The notes beneath the pieces are model-generated. The model was not told the DNA's origin. It searched no databases and saw only the letters and a program-made list of their open reading frames with translations. DNA of 64,000 bases from JAEXZL01 sp049943125 (GTDB lineage: Bacteria > Bacillota > Clostridia > Clostridiales > Clostridiaceae). Below, piece by piece: positions 1-13,181 of this stretch. The position numbers and the translations under genes are program-made. Within the stretch, counting starts at the first letter, position 1; each line of letters begins with the position of its first letter. Where the stretch lies: contig NZ_CP188040.1 of NCBI RefSeq assembly GCF_049943125.1, positions 1,178,001 to 1,242,000 on the forward strand. The letters are read 5' to 3'.

Positions 1-4698
<4,698 letters not shown>

Positions 4699-4743
4699 TC
4701 AATTTTCAAAGACCATTGCGGCTTGATTACCGGCCGCTTGATT

Positions 4744-4772
4744 ATATTATCATTTATAATCCTTTGTGTCAA
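4744..4772 (-). promoter_or_regulatory. rRNA operon promoter
   Basis: Reverse complement shows a perfect -35 TTGACA (4767-4772), a 17-nt spacer and -10 TAATAT (4744-4749), about 115 nt before the 16S 5' end. This is a near-consensus sigma-A promoter directed into the rRNA operon. A weaker upstream candidate with an extended -10 (TGTGATACTAT, near 4876-4886) may be an additional start. Apart from these I see nothing in 4773-5050. Confidence 0.85.
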
Positions 4773-5050
4773 CACCTATTTTTAAACTATTTTTTACTGT
4801 TTTATTATTTTTTCGTAAACAGTTATATTGTAGTTTTAGGTGCTCTATCGCTGTCCTTGCGGAAGCGACTTGTATATAGTATCACAGTTGTTTTATAATA
4901 TAATCTTATTATTACCCAGTAATTAATACTGTTATTCATATTTCTTGTATTTTCTCTATATTACTTTATATTTTTCATATAGATACACTAGGACAAGTTT
5001 CCTATGAAAAAGCTTAATTTCATTCATAATTCTCTAGACACAATTCCAAC

Positions 5051-5088
5051 TTAAAAATATTTAGAGGCCGGGATACCTCCCAGCCTCT
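5051..5088 (-). terminator. Terminator after AbgT transporter 1
   Basis: On the minus strand AGAGGCTGGGA and ATCCCGGCCTCT form a GC-rich stem (5063-5088) followed by AAATATTTTTAA. It lies 10 nt after the stop codon of the transporter gene and insulates the rRNA operon promoter region. Confidence 0.85.
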
Positions 5089-5097
5089 GATAATTTA

Positions 5098-6642
5098 TTA
5101 CATAAGATAAGTTAATCCTGCTCCAGGTCCTAATGGTAAACCTACTAAATACCATACTATAAGAAGTATAGACCAACCTATTAGGAAAATCACTGAGTAA
5201 GGTACCATAGTAGAAATCATTGTTCCTATACCTGCATCCTCATCATACTTTGATGCAAAGGCTACTATAACTGCAAAGTATGCCATAAGAGGAGTTATGA
5301 TATTTGTACTAGAGTCAGCAATTCTATAAGCTACCTGAGTAAGCTCTGGTGAAAGTCCTACTCTCATAAACATAGGTACAAATACTGGAGCCATGATAGC
5401 CCATTTAGCTGAAGCAGATGCCATGAACAGATTTATAAAGCCAGTAAGAAGAATGAAAAGAATTATTAAACCTACACCTTTTATTCCCGCTGCATTTAAT
5501 GCCTCTGCACCCTTAACAGCTACTATAGTTCCAAGCTTAGTATAGCTGAAGTATGCTATAAACTGTGCAGCTACAAAGGCTAGTACTAAATATGATCCCA
5601 TGCTTGCCATAGCCTTGGCCATAAATTTTTCTACATGCTTATCATTTTTAACAGTTCCAGCTCCCATTCCATAAGCCACACCAGGAATCAAGAAAAGCAG
5701 GCCAATAATAAATACAATAGAATTCATGAATGGAGAATTCCCTAACCATTCACCTGTTTCTGGATTTCTTAAAATACCATTTGAAGGAGCTACAAGTATA
5801 ACCATAACAGCAAGGAATATTAAAAGAGCTATTAAAGAAAATTTAAGACCTCTTTTTTCCTCCTTGCTCACTACATCAAGCTTTTCTATATGACTTCCTT
5901 TATATTCTCCAAGTCTTGGTTCAACGATCTTTTCAGTAACTAAAGCACCTAAAGCTGTAATTAAGAAAGTAGATACAAACATAAAGTATAAGTTAGCAGT
6001 GGCATTAACAGTAACGCTAGGATCTATCATCTTAGCAGCTTCTGTGGTTATACCACCTAAAAGAGGATCTATAGTACCAATCATAAGATTAGCACTGAAG
6101 CCTCCTGAAACTCCAGCAAAGGCTGCAGCAAGTCCAGCTAAAGGATGTCTGCCTACGCTAGCAAATATTATTGCACCAAGTGGTACCAGTACAACATAAC
6201 CAGCATCGGAAGCAACGTTAGACATAACACCTGCAAAAACAACCACTATAGTTATTAAGGTTTTAGGAGTGCTCAAAACCAGCTTCTTAAGAAGACTACT
6301 TATAAGTCCAGTTCCCTCAGCTACACCAACCCCCAGCATAGCTACAAGTACGGTTCCTAGTGGTGCAAAGCCTGTAAAGTTAGTTACAGCGCTGGTAAAT
6401 ATGTATCTTATTCCATCTGCAGTTAGTAAGCTAGTAGCAGCAACAGTAATATCTACAGATTCTTTAGTAGTTGCATCAACCCCTAAATATGTTACTGAAG
6501 CTCCTGCAAGATAGGCTATGTGAGAAACCACAGCAATAACAACACAAAGCATTAAAAATATTGTTACAGGATGTGGAAGAGCGTTACCTACCTTTTCAAC
6601 TCCATCTAGGAGTCTAAAAAAGAACCCCTTCTTTTTGTTCAT
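5098..6642 (-). CDS. AbgT-family transporter (copy 1)
   Basis: Predicted polytopic inner-membrane transporter of the AbgT family (aminobenzoyl-glutamate importers AbgT and drug-efflux MtrF). The 514-residue length and about a dozen hydrophobic segments are typical. The chosen ATG (MNKKKGFFF) is preceded by AAAGGGGGAAATACA; an in-frame extension 13 codons upstream lacks such a site. Conserved-looking blocks include VASDAGYVVLVPLGA, HPLAGLAAAFAGVSGG and SASAKWAIMAPVFVPM. It is closely similar along its whole length to the next gene upstream (6965-8503), so the two are paralogues. Substrate cannot be read from sequence: p-aminobenzoyl-glutamate, related peptides or sulfonamide-like compounds are all possible. 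It has its own promoter and terminator. Confidence 0.9.
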   Translation of the reverse strand: MNKKKGFFFRLLDGVEKVGNALPHPVTIFLMLCVVIAVVSHIAYLAGASVTYLGVDATTKESVDITVAATSLLTADGIRYIFTSAVTNFTGFAPLGTVLVAMLGVGVAEGTGLISSLLKKLVLSTPKTLITIVVVFAGVMSNVASDAGYVVLVPLGAIIFASVGRHPLAGLAAAFAGVSGGFSANLMIGTIDPLLGGITTEAAKMIDPSVTVNATANLYFMFVSTFLITALGALVTEKIVEPRLGEYKGSHIEKLDVVSKEEKRGLKFSLIALLIFLAVMVILVAPSNGILRNPETGEWLGNSPFMNSIVFIIGLLFLIPGVAYGMGAGTVKNDKHVEKFMAKAMASMGSYLVLAFVAAQFIAYFSYTKLGTIVAVKGAEALNAAGIKGVGLIILFILLTGFINLFMASASAKWAIMAPVFVPMFMRVGLSPELTQVAYRIADSSTNIITPLMAYFAVIVAFASKYDEDAGIGTMISTMVPYSVIFLIGWSILLIVWYLVGLPLGPGAGLTYLM

Positions 6643-6671
6643 TGTATTTCCCCCTTTTGTTTTTATATCGT

Positions 6672-6700
6672 ATAATACCAATATTTTATCACTTTGGCAA
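6672..6700 (-). promoter_or_regulatory. Promoter of AbgT copy 1
   Basis: Reverse complement has -35 TTGCCA (6695-6700), a 17-nt spacer and -10 TATTAT (6672-6677), giving a short leader to the ATG at 6642. The rest of the 6643-6904 gap is AT-rich with no further feature seen. Confidence 0.6.
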
Positions 6701-6904
6701 TATTACGACTTTTTTAATTATATACTACTTTGTGTAAACGTACAACATTTTTTTAACTGTTTATACAATTTATGGTTAATTTATTCACAAAAATTAATAA
6801 TTATTTAAATATTGTTATTATTCTGAAACAATCTGTTAATATATGTATAAAAGTTACCTATAGACTTAAATATGTTCACCTAGACTTTTAAGTATTAATA
6901 TGGC

Positions 6905-6944
6905 AAAAAAAGTCACTTGAGATTTAAGTTAATCTCAAGTGACT
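6905..6944 (-). terminator. Terminator after AbgT transporter 2
   Basis: A perfect 14-bp inverted repeat, AGTCACTTGAGATT (6911-6924) with its complement at 6931-6944 and a 6-nt loop, is followed on the minus strand by a run of seven T. It separates the two AbgT genes, which therefore look like separate transcription units. Confidence 0.92.
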
Positions 6945-6964
6945 TCTCAGTCTGTATTTTACTG

Positions 6965-8503
6965 TTACATTAATATTGATGCCCCTGGTCCTATTGGCCA
7001 GCCGAAGATGTACCACACTATTAGCAGCAGACTCCAGCCTATAAGGAATACTATTGAGTAAGGAACCATGGTAGAAATCAGCGTTCCTATGCCAGATTCT
7101 TCATCATATTTTCCTGCGAAGGTTACGATCAGTGCAAAATAACTCATAAGAGGAGAAATTATATTAGTAGTAGAATCTCCTATTCTATAAGCTACCTGAG
7201 TAAACTCTGGAGCAAAGCCGCTCTTCATAAGCATAGGTATGAATATCGGAGCCATTATAGCCCACTTTGCGGAAGCAGAGCCCATAAATAAATTAATGAA
7301 GGCAGTGAGCAGCACAAAGAGCAGTATTAGACCAATACCTCCAATTCCCGCTGACTTAAGGGCATCAGCTCCCTTTACAGCTATGATTGTTCCAAGCTTT
7401 GTATAGTTAAAGTATGCAACAAACTGTGAAGCCACGAAGGTAAGCACTATATAGCTACCCATGGAGGACATGGATTTTGACATGGCTGCTACAACATCCT
7501 TATCGCTTTTAATTGATTTTGCTCCTATTCCATAGGCTATTCCAGGAATTAAGAAGGCTAAAGCCATGATAAATACCAAGGCGCTCATAAAAGGTGACCC
7601 ATTTAATATTTCTCCATTTTCCTGATTCCTAAGTATACCATTCTGAGGAATCAGCATAAGAAGTATAACTAATACAAATATAATGAAAGCAATAACAGCG
7701 TATTTAACTCCCCTCTTCTCATTATCATTAAGATGCTCTACCGCTTCTATTTGAGGTCCATTATACTTACCAAGCCTAGGCTCAACTATTTTTTCTGTTA
7801 CAAAGGTTCCTAAAATAGCAATTAGAAAAGAAGATACGAACATAAAGTAGAAGTTAGAAGCTGCTCCCACCACGTAATTAGGGTCAAAAAGCTGTGCTGC
7901 CTCGGTGCTTATCCCTGCTAATAGAGGATCTGTACTTCCGATAATTAAATTAGCACTATAGCCTCCTGATACACCAGCAAAAGCAGCTGCAAGACCTGCT
8001 AATGGATGCCTTCCTACACTGGCAAAAATAATGGCACCTAGTGGAATTAGAACTACATATCCAGCGTCAGAAGCTACATTGGATACCACACCTGCTAGGA
8101 CAACTACCACAGTAATAAAGGTCTTAGGTGTACTTAATACCAGTTTTCTAAGAACTGTACCGATAAAGCCCGTTCCTTCTGCTACTCCTACTCCAAGCAT
8201 AGCCACAAGAACTGTCCCTAAGGGAGCAAAGCTTGTGAAATTACTAACAGCACTGGTAAAAATAAATCTAAGTCCATCAGCGCTAAGTAGACTTACAGCG
8301 CTAACTGTAGTCATGGTAGTTTCATGGGTAGCTGGGTCAATCACTTCGTAGGTAACGGAGGTGCCCAGCATTGAAAATATTTGTGAAGCGATTATTACCA
8401 TCCCACAAAAAACAAGAAATAGAGTTACTGGATGCGGCAGGGCATTTCCTATTTTTTCAACCCTATCCAGAAGCCTCATAAAAATACTCTTTTGCTTTTT
8501 CAA
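6965..8503 (-). CDS. AbgT-family transporter (copy 2)
   Basis: Second AbgT-family membrane transporter, 512 residues, with the same N-terminus style (positively charged start, then NALPHPVTLF) and the same conserved blocks (VASDAGYVVLIPLGA, HPLAGLAAAFAGVSGG, SASAKWAIMAPIFIPM) as copy 1. The start is a TTG at 8501-8503, supported by AAGGAGG eight bases upstream; no ATG fits better. Most residues match copy 1, with differences concentrated in the first periplasmic loop and in the region around residues 230-300. Tandem duplication followed by divergence is the simple explanation. Role in the cell: uptake or export of amphipathic aryl-glutamate-type compounds, substrate unknown. Confidence 0.9.
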   Translation of the reverse strand: MKKQKSIFMRLLDRVEKIGNALPHPVTLFLVFCGMVIIASQIFSMLGTSVTYEVIDPATHETTMTTVSAVSLLSADGLRFIFTSAVSNFTSFAPLGTVLVAMLGVGVAEGTGFIGTVLRKLVLSTPKTFITVVVVLAGVVSNVASDAGYVVLIPLGAIIFASVGRHPLAGLAAAFAGVSGGYSANLIIGSTDPLLAGISTEAAQLFDPNYVVGAASNFYFMFVSSFLIAILGTFVTEKIVEPRLGKYNGPQIEAVEHLNDNEKRGVKYAVIAFIIFVLVILLMLIPQNGILRNQENGEILNGSPFMSALVFIMALAFLIPGIAYGIGAKSIKSDKDVVAAMSKSMSSMGSYIVLTFVASQFVAYFNYTKLGTIIAVKGADALKSAGIGGIGLILLFVLLTAFINLFMGSASAKWAIMAPIFIPMLMKSGFAPEFTQVAYRIGDSTTNIISPLMSYFALIVTFAGKYDEESGIGTLISTMVPYSIVFLIGWSLLLIVWYIFGWPIGPGASILM

Positions 8504-8785
8504 AGATATTCCTCCTTAGCTAGCTCAATTTATTATTAAATCTAATAAGATTACAAAACATAAATTAATAGTAATTTGTCACGTAATCTTAATAATTACT
8601 CCTATATATATATATTAAATATAGTATATTATAAATTTATCTATTTCAATGGTTATATATTGCCAAATAGATAAAATATACGGATTTTTTAATTAATTTA
8701 TCAATCTTTTAGGAATTATATCCCAAATTTTCTATAGCAATATATAGTGATTATTTGGTATCATATAAATAGAGGAGGTGACATT

Positions 8786-10231
8786 ATGGAACTTAGTTTC
8801 ACTAGTGTTATTAATGCCATCTTTGTTATCAATATGGCTTTGTGCATATCTATAGTTACATTAGAAAGAAAACAGCCAGAAAGAACTATAGCATGGCTTA
8901 TGGTCCTTATACTTCTTCCACCCCTTGGACTTTTTCTATATATATTTTTAGGACGAAACTGGAAGATACATAAGCTTAATGATAGTATGTCTAATGATAT
9001 TCAGGAGCTTATATTACCTGTGATAGAAAAGCTCCCTAAGAGGGATAAGCCTCTTATACCACTTATTGAGCTTGTAGCCAATAATAGTGATTCTCCTGTT
9101 TTTGTTAATAATCAGGTTAAGTTCTTTATCAATGGCCATGAGAAGTTTAAGTATTTAAAAGAGGAGCTCTTAAAAGCACAGCATCATATACATCTTGAGT
9201 ATTATATATTTAAGAATGATGAAATAGGTTCTGAAATCGTCTCTATTCTTATTCAGAAAGCAAGAGAAGGGGTAAAGGTTAGGTTTATAATGGATAAGCT
9301 GGGAGCTATTAAGGTTTCAAGAGACTATATAAATATGCTTAAAAGAGAAGGAATAGACGTGGTAATATACTCTTATTTCCTTGCTCCGCTGCTAAGAGCA
9401 ATAAACACCCAGATAAATTTTAGGAATCATAGAAAAATAGTAGTTATTGATGGTAAGGTAGGCTTTACAGGCGGCATTAATATAGGAGATGAATATTTAG
9501 GTAATAGTAAATTCGGTTACTGGAGAGATACGCACATCATGGTTAAAGGAGACTTTGTCTTAGGACTTCAGGCCGCATTTTTAGATGACTTTCTAACAAT
9601 ACAGCAGGCAACTAATGAATATCTATTTTACGACCAGGAGTTTGATAAATACTTCCCAGTATCTGCAGCTACAAAAAAGAAGATACCCATGCAGATAGTA
9701 AAAAGTGGTCCAGATTCCCCATTCCCTTCCATAATGCATGCAGTGCTTCGTATGGTATCCATAGCAACAGACCATATTTATATAACCACCCCTTATTTTG
9801 TTCCTTCAGAAGGGCTAATGGATGCTTTAAGAGTAGCAGCTCTGGGAGGAGTAGACGTAAGGATAATATTCCCGGAGCAGGCAGATCACTTTGTAGTTAA
9901 TTGTGCTTCAAGAAGCTATCTAGCAGAGCTTATGCGCTGTGGTGCCAAGGTATACTTTTATAACAAGAAGGCTTTTATTCACAGTAAGACCATGACTGTA
10001 GATGGTAAAATTTGTACCGTAGGAACGGCTAATATGGATAGGAGAAGCTATGAGTTAAACTATGAAATCAATGCTTTAATATATGATGAAGAAACAACCA
10101 TTGAACTGGAGAATATATTCTTTGAGGATATAAAAAACTCCCGGAAATTCACCCTTGAGGAGTATGAGAGCAGTGGAAGAATAAACAAAATAGTTGAAGG
10201 AATCACGAGAATATTCTCATCTTTATTGTAG
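8786..10231 (+). CDS. cls: Cardiolipin synthase (phospholipase D family)
   Basis: Predicted membrane enzyme that joins two phosphatidylglycerol molecules to form cardiolipin and glycerol. The protein (481 residues from the ATG at 8786, which follows AGAGGAGGTGACATT) starts with two transmembrane helices (PLDc_N region, about residues 5-60). Two HKD phosphodiesterase motifs follow: HRKIVVIDGKVGFTGGINIGD in the middle (quoted in part: HRKIVVIDGKVGF) and HSKTMTVDGKICTVGTANMD near the C-terminus. Length and order match bacterial ClsA-type enzymes. A GTG at 8747 is in frame but has no ribosome binding site. It is a single-gene unit ended by a terminator shared with the convergent sensor genes. Confidence 0.95.
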   Translation: MELSFTSVINAIFVINMALCISIVTLERKQPERTIAWLMVLILLPPLGLFLYIFLGRNWKIHKLNDSMSNDIQELILPVIEKLPKRDKPLIPLIELVANNSDSPVFVNNQVKFFINGHEKFKYLKEELLKAQHHIHLEYYIFKNDEIGSEIVSILIQKAREGVKVRFIMDKLGAIKVSRDYINMLKREGIDVVIYSYFLAPLLRAINTQINFRNHRKIVVIDGKVGFTGGINIGDEYLGNSKFGYWRDTHIMVKGDFVLGLQAAFLDDFLTIQQATNEYLFYDQEFDKYFPVSAATKKKIPMQIVKSGPDSPFPSIMHAVLRMVSIATDHIYITTPYFVPSEGLMDALRVAALGGVDVRIIFPEQADHFVVNCASRSYLAELMRCGAKVYFYNKKAFIHSKTMTVDGKICTVGTANMDRRSYELNYEINALIYDEETTIELENIFFEDIKNSRKFTLEEYESSGRINKIVEGITRIFSSLL

Positions 10232-10245
10232 CTATTAATTTCACA

Positions 10246-10295
10246 CAAAAAAAAGGTAAGAAGCAGGCTAATAGCCGCTTCTCACCCTTCTTTTA
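10246..10295. terminator. Bidirectional terminator between cls and MASE3/PAS gene
   Basis: GGTAAGAAGC (10255-) and GCTTCTCACC (-10286) form a stem around AGGCTAATAGCC. An A8 run lies on the left and a T-rich tract on the right, so it can stop transcription from both convergent genes. Confidence 0.85.
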
Positions 10296-10298
10296 TTA

Positions 10299-11492
10299 TC
10301 AATCCTCTTCTTTAATAGCTTCTATTACGAAGGAAAAATATCTTCTATTCCCTTCTATAAAGGTATAGGCATATACATAAACAGGAAGCTTATTTCTTCC
10401 CCACCTAAGATAGCATAGTTCCGCTTCAACACTCTTTCCTTCAAAGAGTGTTGTTATGCTTTTTTTAAGCATTTCATGACAGGTAACATCAAATACCTCC
10501 TGAATATACCTTCCTATGAGTAATCCACTCTTTTCAAGACCAAGAATTTTTTCCACTGGCTCACTTACATAGATTATTCTTTCACCTTCTGCCACAATTA
10601 CACCCTTAGGAGAAGTAGCAAGTATACCCTTTTGAACAATCTGCATCTGTTTAAGCCTGTCTAACTCCTCTACTAGCTGAAGCTTCTCTTTTTCTGTAGC
10701 CTCAAGAGTTTCTGATAATCCTTTAAAAAGGTTATTATATGGATCTTCTATAAGAGCTTTAATAAGTGCTATAAACAAAAACACATATGAAATAAAATGA
10801 ACTATATGTCCTGAAAAGTTACTTGAGTCATAAACATTTATATAAAGGACAAATATCAAGCTAGCAATGGATTTTAACACCATGGATATCATGAGTAAGT
10901 TTGCTTTATCCTGTAAAAGCTTATGACGGGAATTTTTATAATACAAAAAGGCTATAACTAAAAATAATACACATGTTATGTACTCACTATAAACCTTAAA
11001 CCTCGTAAGCCCCTCCCCTTCAATAAAAGCGTCAGGAAATATATTGAAAGTAAAAATACTCAACATGATAAGAACAAAAATAATGAAATTAATAATAAGA
11101 AGCTTCTTAACCTTAACCTTCTTATTCAAATATCTAAAGGAAAGGAGAAGTGCAAATGCCCCAAAGAACCTTTGGGCCAACCATAGCTGTGTAGGAACAT
11201 TTGAATCTGTTGTGATTATATCTATCCCCTTATATGTAAACAAATGAAAGATATTGATTAAAGCAACCGTACCATAGGTTATTCCCATGAAGGTAAAGTA
11301 ATCATTATCGCTTATATTTTTTGTAATATAAGCAATCATAAACAAACCTAAGCCTGCTACTACTATCATGAGCTCCAATAAGCTATGGAAGAGGATAAAG
11401 CTTTTGTTAGCTATAAGTGCAAAAATTACACTTGTAATAACACAAGCTATAATTATTTTAATTAAGGTGTATCTACTCTTTTCTTGGTACAA
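10299..11492 (-). CDS. MASE3-like membrane sensor with PAS domain, no output domain
   Basis: Predicted integral membrane sensor of 397 residues. Residues 1-250 form seven or eight hydrophobic helices resembling the MASE3 sensory domain. A short coiled-coil-like stretch (about 260-285, LSETLEATEKEKLQLVEELD) and one PAS domain (about 290-395) follow. No kinase, GGDEF, EAL or receiver domain is present and the frame closes normally. The start is TTG, preceded by GAGAGGTGA. The gene lies 49 bp downstream of a PAS histidine kinase gene on the same strand, so the two may act together, with this protein passing a membrane or redox signal to the kinase. That pairing is inference from order and shared PAS architecture. 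Confidence 0.75.
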   Translation of the reverse strand: MYQEKSRYTLIKIIIACVITSVIFALIANKSFILFHSLLELMIVVAGLGLFMIAYITKNISDNDYFTFMGITYGTVALINIFHLFTYKGIDIITTDSNVPTQLWLAQRFFGAFALLLSFRYLNKKVKVKKLLIINFIIFVLIMLSIFTFNIFPDAFIEGEGLTRFKVYSEYITCVLFLVIAFLYYKNSRHKLLQDKANLLMISMVLKSIASLIFVLYINVYDSSNFSGHIVHFISYVFLFIALIKALIEDPYNNLFKGLSETLEATEKEKLQLVEELDRLKQMQIVQKGILATSPKGVIVAEGERIIYVSEPVEKILGLEKSGLLIGRYIQEVFDVTCHEMLKKSITTLFEGKSVEAELCYLRWGRNKLPVYVYAYTFIEGNRRYFSFVIEAIKEED

Positions 11493-11541
11493 TTTAAATC
11501 ACCTCTCGTATTTAAGACGAATTCACCAATATATTTTTAAT

Positions 11542-12870
11542 TTATGTATAAATATCCGATAGCTCTATGGCTGCTTTTTCTTTTATGTACTTTTCCTCCA
11601 GCTCTAAAAGACTTAAGTTATCATCCCCTTCATCAGGAATCTTGTCCACTAAAGGAAAAACAGTATATACCTCTGTATATTCTTTTTCACTATTAGTTAA
11701 AAATAACCTACCACCTTGAAGCTCTACTAGAGCCCTTGCAATATAAAGCCCAACACCTGCTCCCTCCATATTTCTCGAAAGGGAAACATCTCCTTTATGA
11801 AAGCAACGAAAAACTGGGTTAAAGTAACCTTTTCCTACCCACTCTCCTCTATTTTTAATCTTAATATATATAAAGTTACAGGAATCTAATCCAATATTTA
11901 TATTGATAACACTTCCACTGCTACCATATTTAATACAGTTTGAAAGGAGGTTCAGCATTACTCTCTGCACAAATTCTACATCACAGCTTACAAAGAGCTC
12001 TTCTTTTTCTGTATCAAAAACTATTTTCATATTTCTTTTGCAAGCAAAATCTACTATTGATAAAGAAGTTGCCTCGGCTATAGGAACTATATTAACAGAT
12101 GTAAGCTTAGGCTTTAAGAAGCCCTGCTCAATTTTAGCTATATCCATGATGTTATTAGTAAGCTTTATGAGCCTTTGGCAATTTTTCCTCATGACCTTAT
12201 TATACTTTTTAATATCAGCTATAGACATATCTTCAATGTACTTTTCTTGAAGCTGAAGGGCGGTATATAAAACATTTATTGGAGTACTAAATTCATGAGA
12301 TATATTAGAAAGAACAGATTCTTTTAATTCTTTTTCTTTCTTTTCATTTTTATAAGGCCTCATACTAAGCATACAAGATCTTGTTCCTAAACAGCTTAGC
12401 TTTCTTATCTTTACTTTGAGAGTTTCATTTTCCTTAATAACAGTCACTACAATTTCTTTTGAATACTTACATATTAAAAATCTAGAGAAAGGCTCCCTGT
12501 CCCCTAGCGATATAATTGAAAGAATATTTGAATTTAATAGCTCCTCATAAGGTAGCCCTAAAAGCTCATATACTTCTTCATTTATGTAGTCTATTATCCC
12601 ATTATTAATGATAATTATCGGTTCTGTATAATTACTTAGTAGCCTTTTCATGCCTTCTGAAAGAATATTTAACTTCTTTTTTACATTTTTCAGATAACAC
12701 ATCAAAACACCAATGATTATAGTACATAAATTAAAAATAATTATATTAATATAAAAACTTTTAGATTGAAAAGGCAAAATCCTCTTAAATAAGCTAATCC
12801 CTAAGAATAATAGAATTATTATAATCCAAGGGAAAATGAGTCGATTTTCGTAATCTTTCAGTGGCTTCAT
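11542..12870 (-). CDS. PAS-containing sensor histidine kinase
   Basis: Membrane-bound histidine kinase, 442 residues from the ATG at 12870 (AAGAGGTGGAGTT upstream; the longer in-frame start lacks such a site). There are two transmembrane helices (about 11-28 and 40-60), a PAS domain (about 75-170), and a HisKA domain with phospho-acceptor His192 in SNISHEFSTPINVL. The HATPase_c domain follows, with N-box NLLSNCIKYG and G-box GAGVGLYIARALVELQGG. No response regulator gene lies beside it, so it is an orphan kinase by location. Clostridial orphan kinases often feed phosphorelays such as Spo0A phosphorylation, but nothing here proves that. It is transcribed with the downstream MASE3/PAS gene. Confidence 0.9.
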   Translation of the reverse strand: MKPLKDYENRLIFPWIIIILLFLGISLFKRILPFQSKSFYINIIIFNLCTIIIGVLMCYLKNVKKKLNILSEGMKRLLSNYTEPIIIINNGIIDYINEEVYELLGLPYEELLNSNILSIISLGDREPFSRFLICKYSKEIVVTVIKENETLKVKIRKLSCLGTRSCMLSMRPYKNEKKEKELKESVLSNISHEFSTPINVLYTALQLQEKYIEDMSIADIKKYNKVMRKNCQRLIKLTNNIMDIAKIEQGFLKPKLTSVNIVPIAEATSLSIVDFACKRNMKIVFDTEKEELFVSCDVEFVQRVMLNLLSNCIKYGSSGSVININIGLDSCNFIYIKIKNRGEWVGKGYFNPVFRCFHKGDVSLSRNMEGAGVGLYIARALVELQGGRLFLTNSEKEYTEVYTVFPLVDKIPDEGDDNLSLLELEEKYIKEKAAIELSDIYT

Positions 12871-12956
12871 AACTCCACCTCTTATAATAATGGTGTATAT
12901 ACATATAATCACATTTTTAGGTTAAAATATCTACTTTTTTTCATCGCAAATTAAGA

Positions 12957-12997
12957 CTCATATCTTACATATAAATAGTTTATGAGCCTTCTGTCAA
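12957..12997 (-). promoter_or_regulatory. Promoter of the histidine kinase operon, with flanking inverted repeat
   Basis: Reverse complement shows TTGACA (12992-12997), 17 nt, then TTATAT (12969-12974). A short inverted repeat, CTCATA (12957-12962) with TATGAG (12981-12986), straddles the -10 and could be an operator. The remaining part of the 12871-13181 gap is AT-rich and shows no other clear element. Confidence 0.55.
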
Positions 12998-13181
12998 CAA
13001 AAAAGTATGAATTTATATATATTTCTCAAATAATATAAATCTTCTCAATACATATTTAAAAAATATCATCAATTATTAATGTTAATATATTAAATGTTTA
13101 AATATGTAACTTTTGGAAATCGAGAACGAATAATTGATAAACAACTAGTTTAGTTTAATAAAACTACAAGGAGGCCTGATT

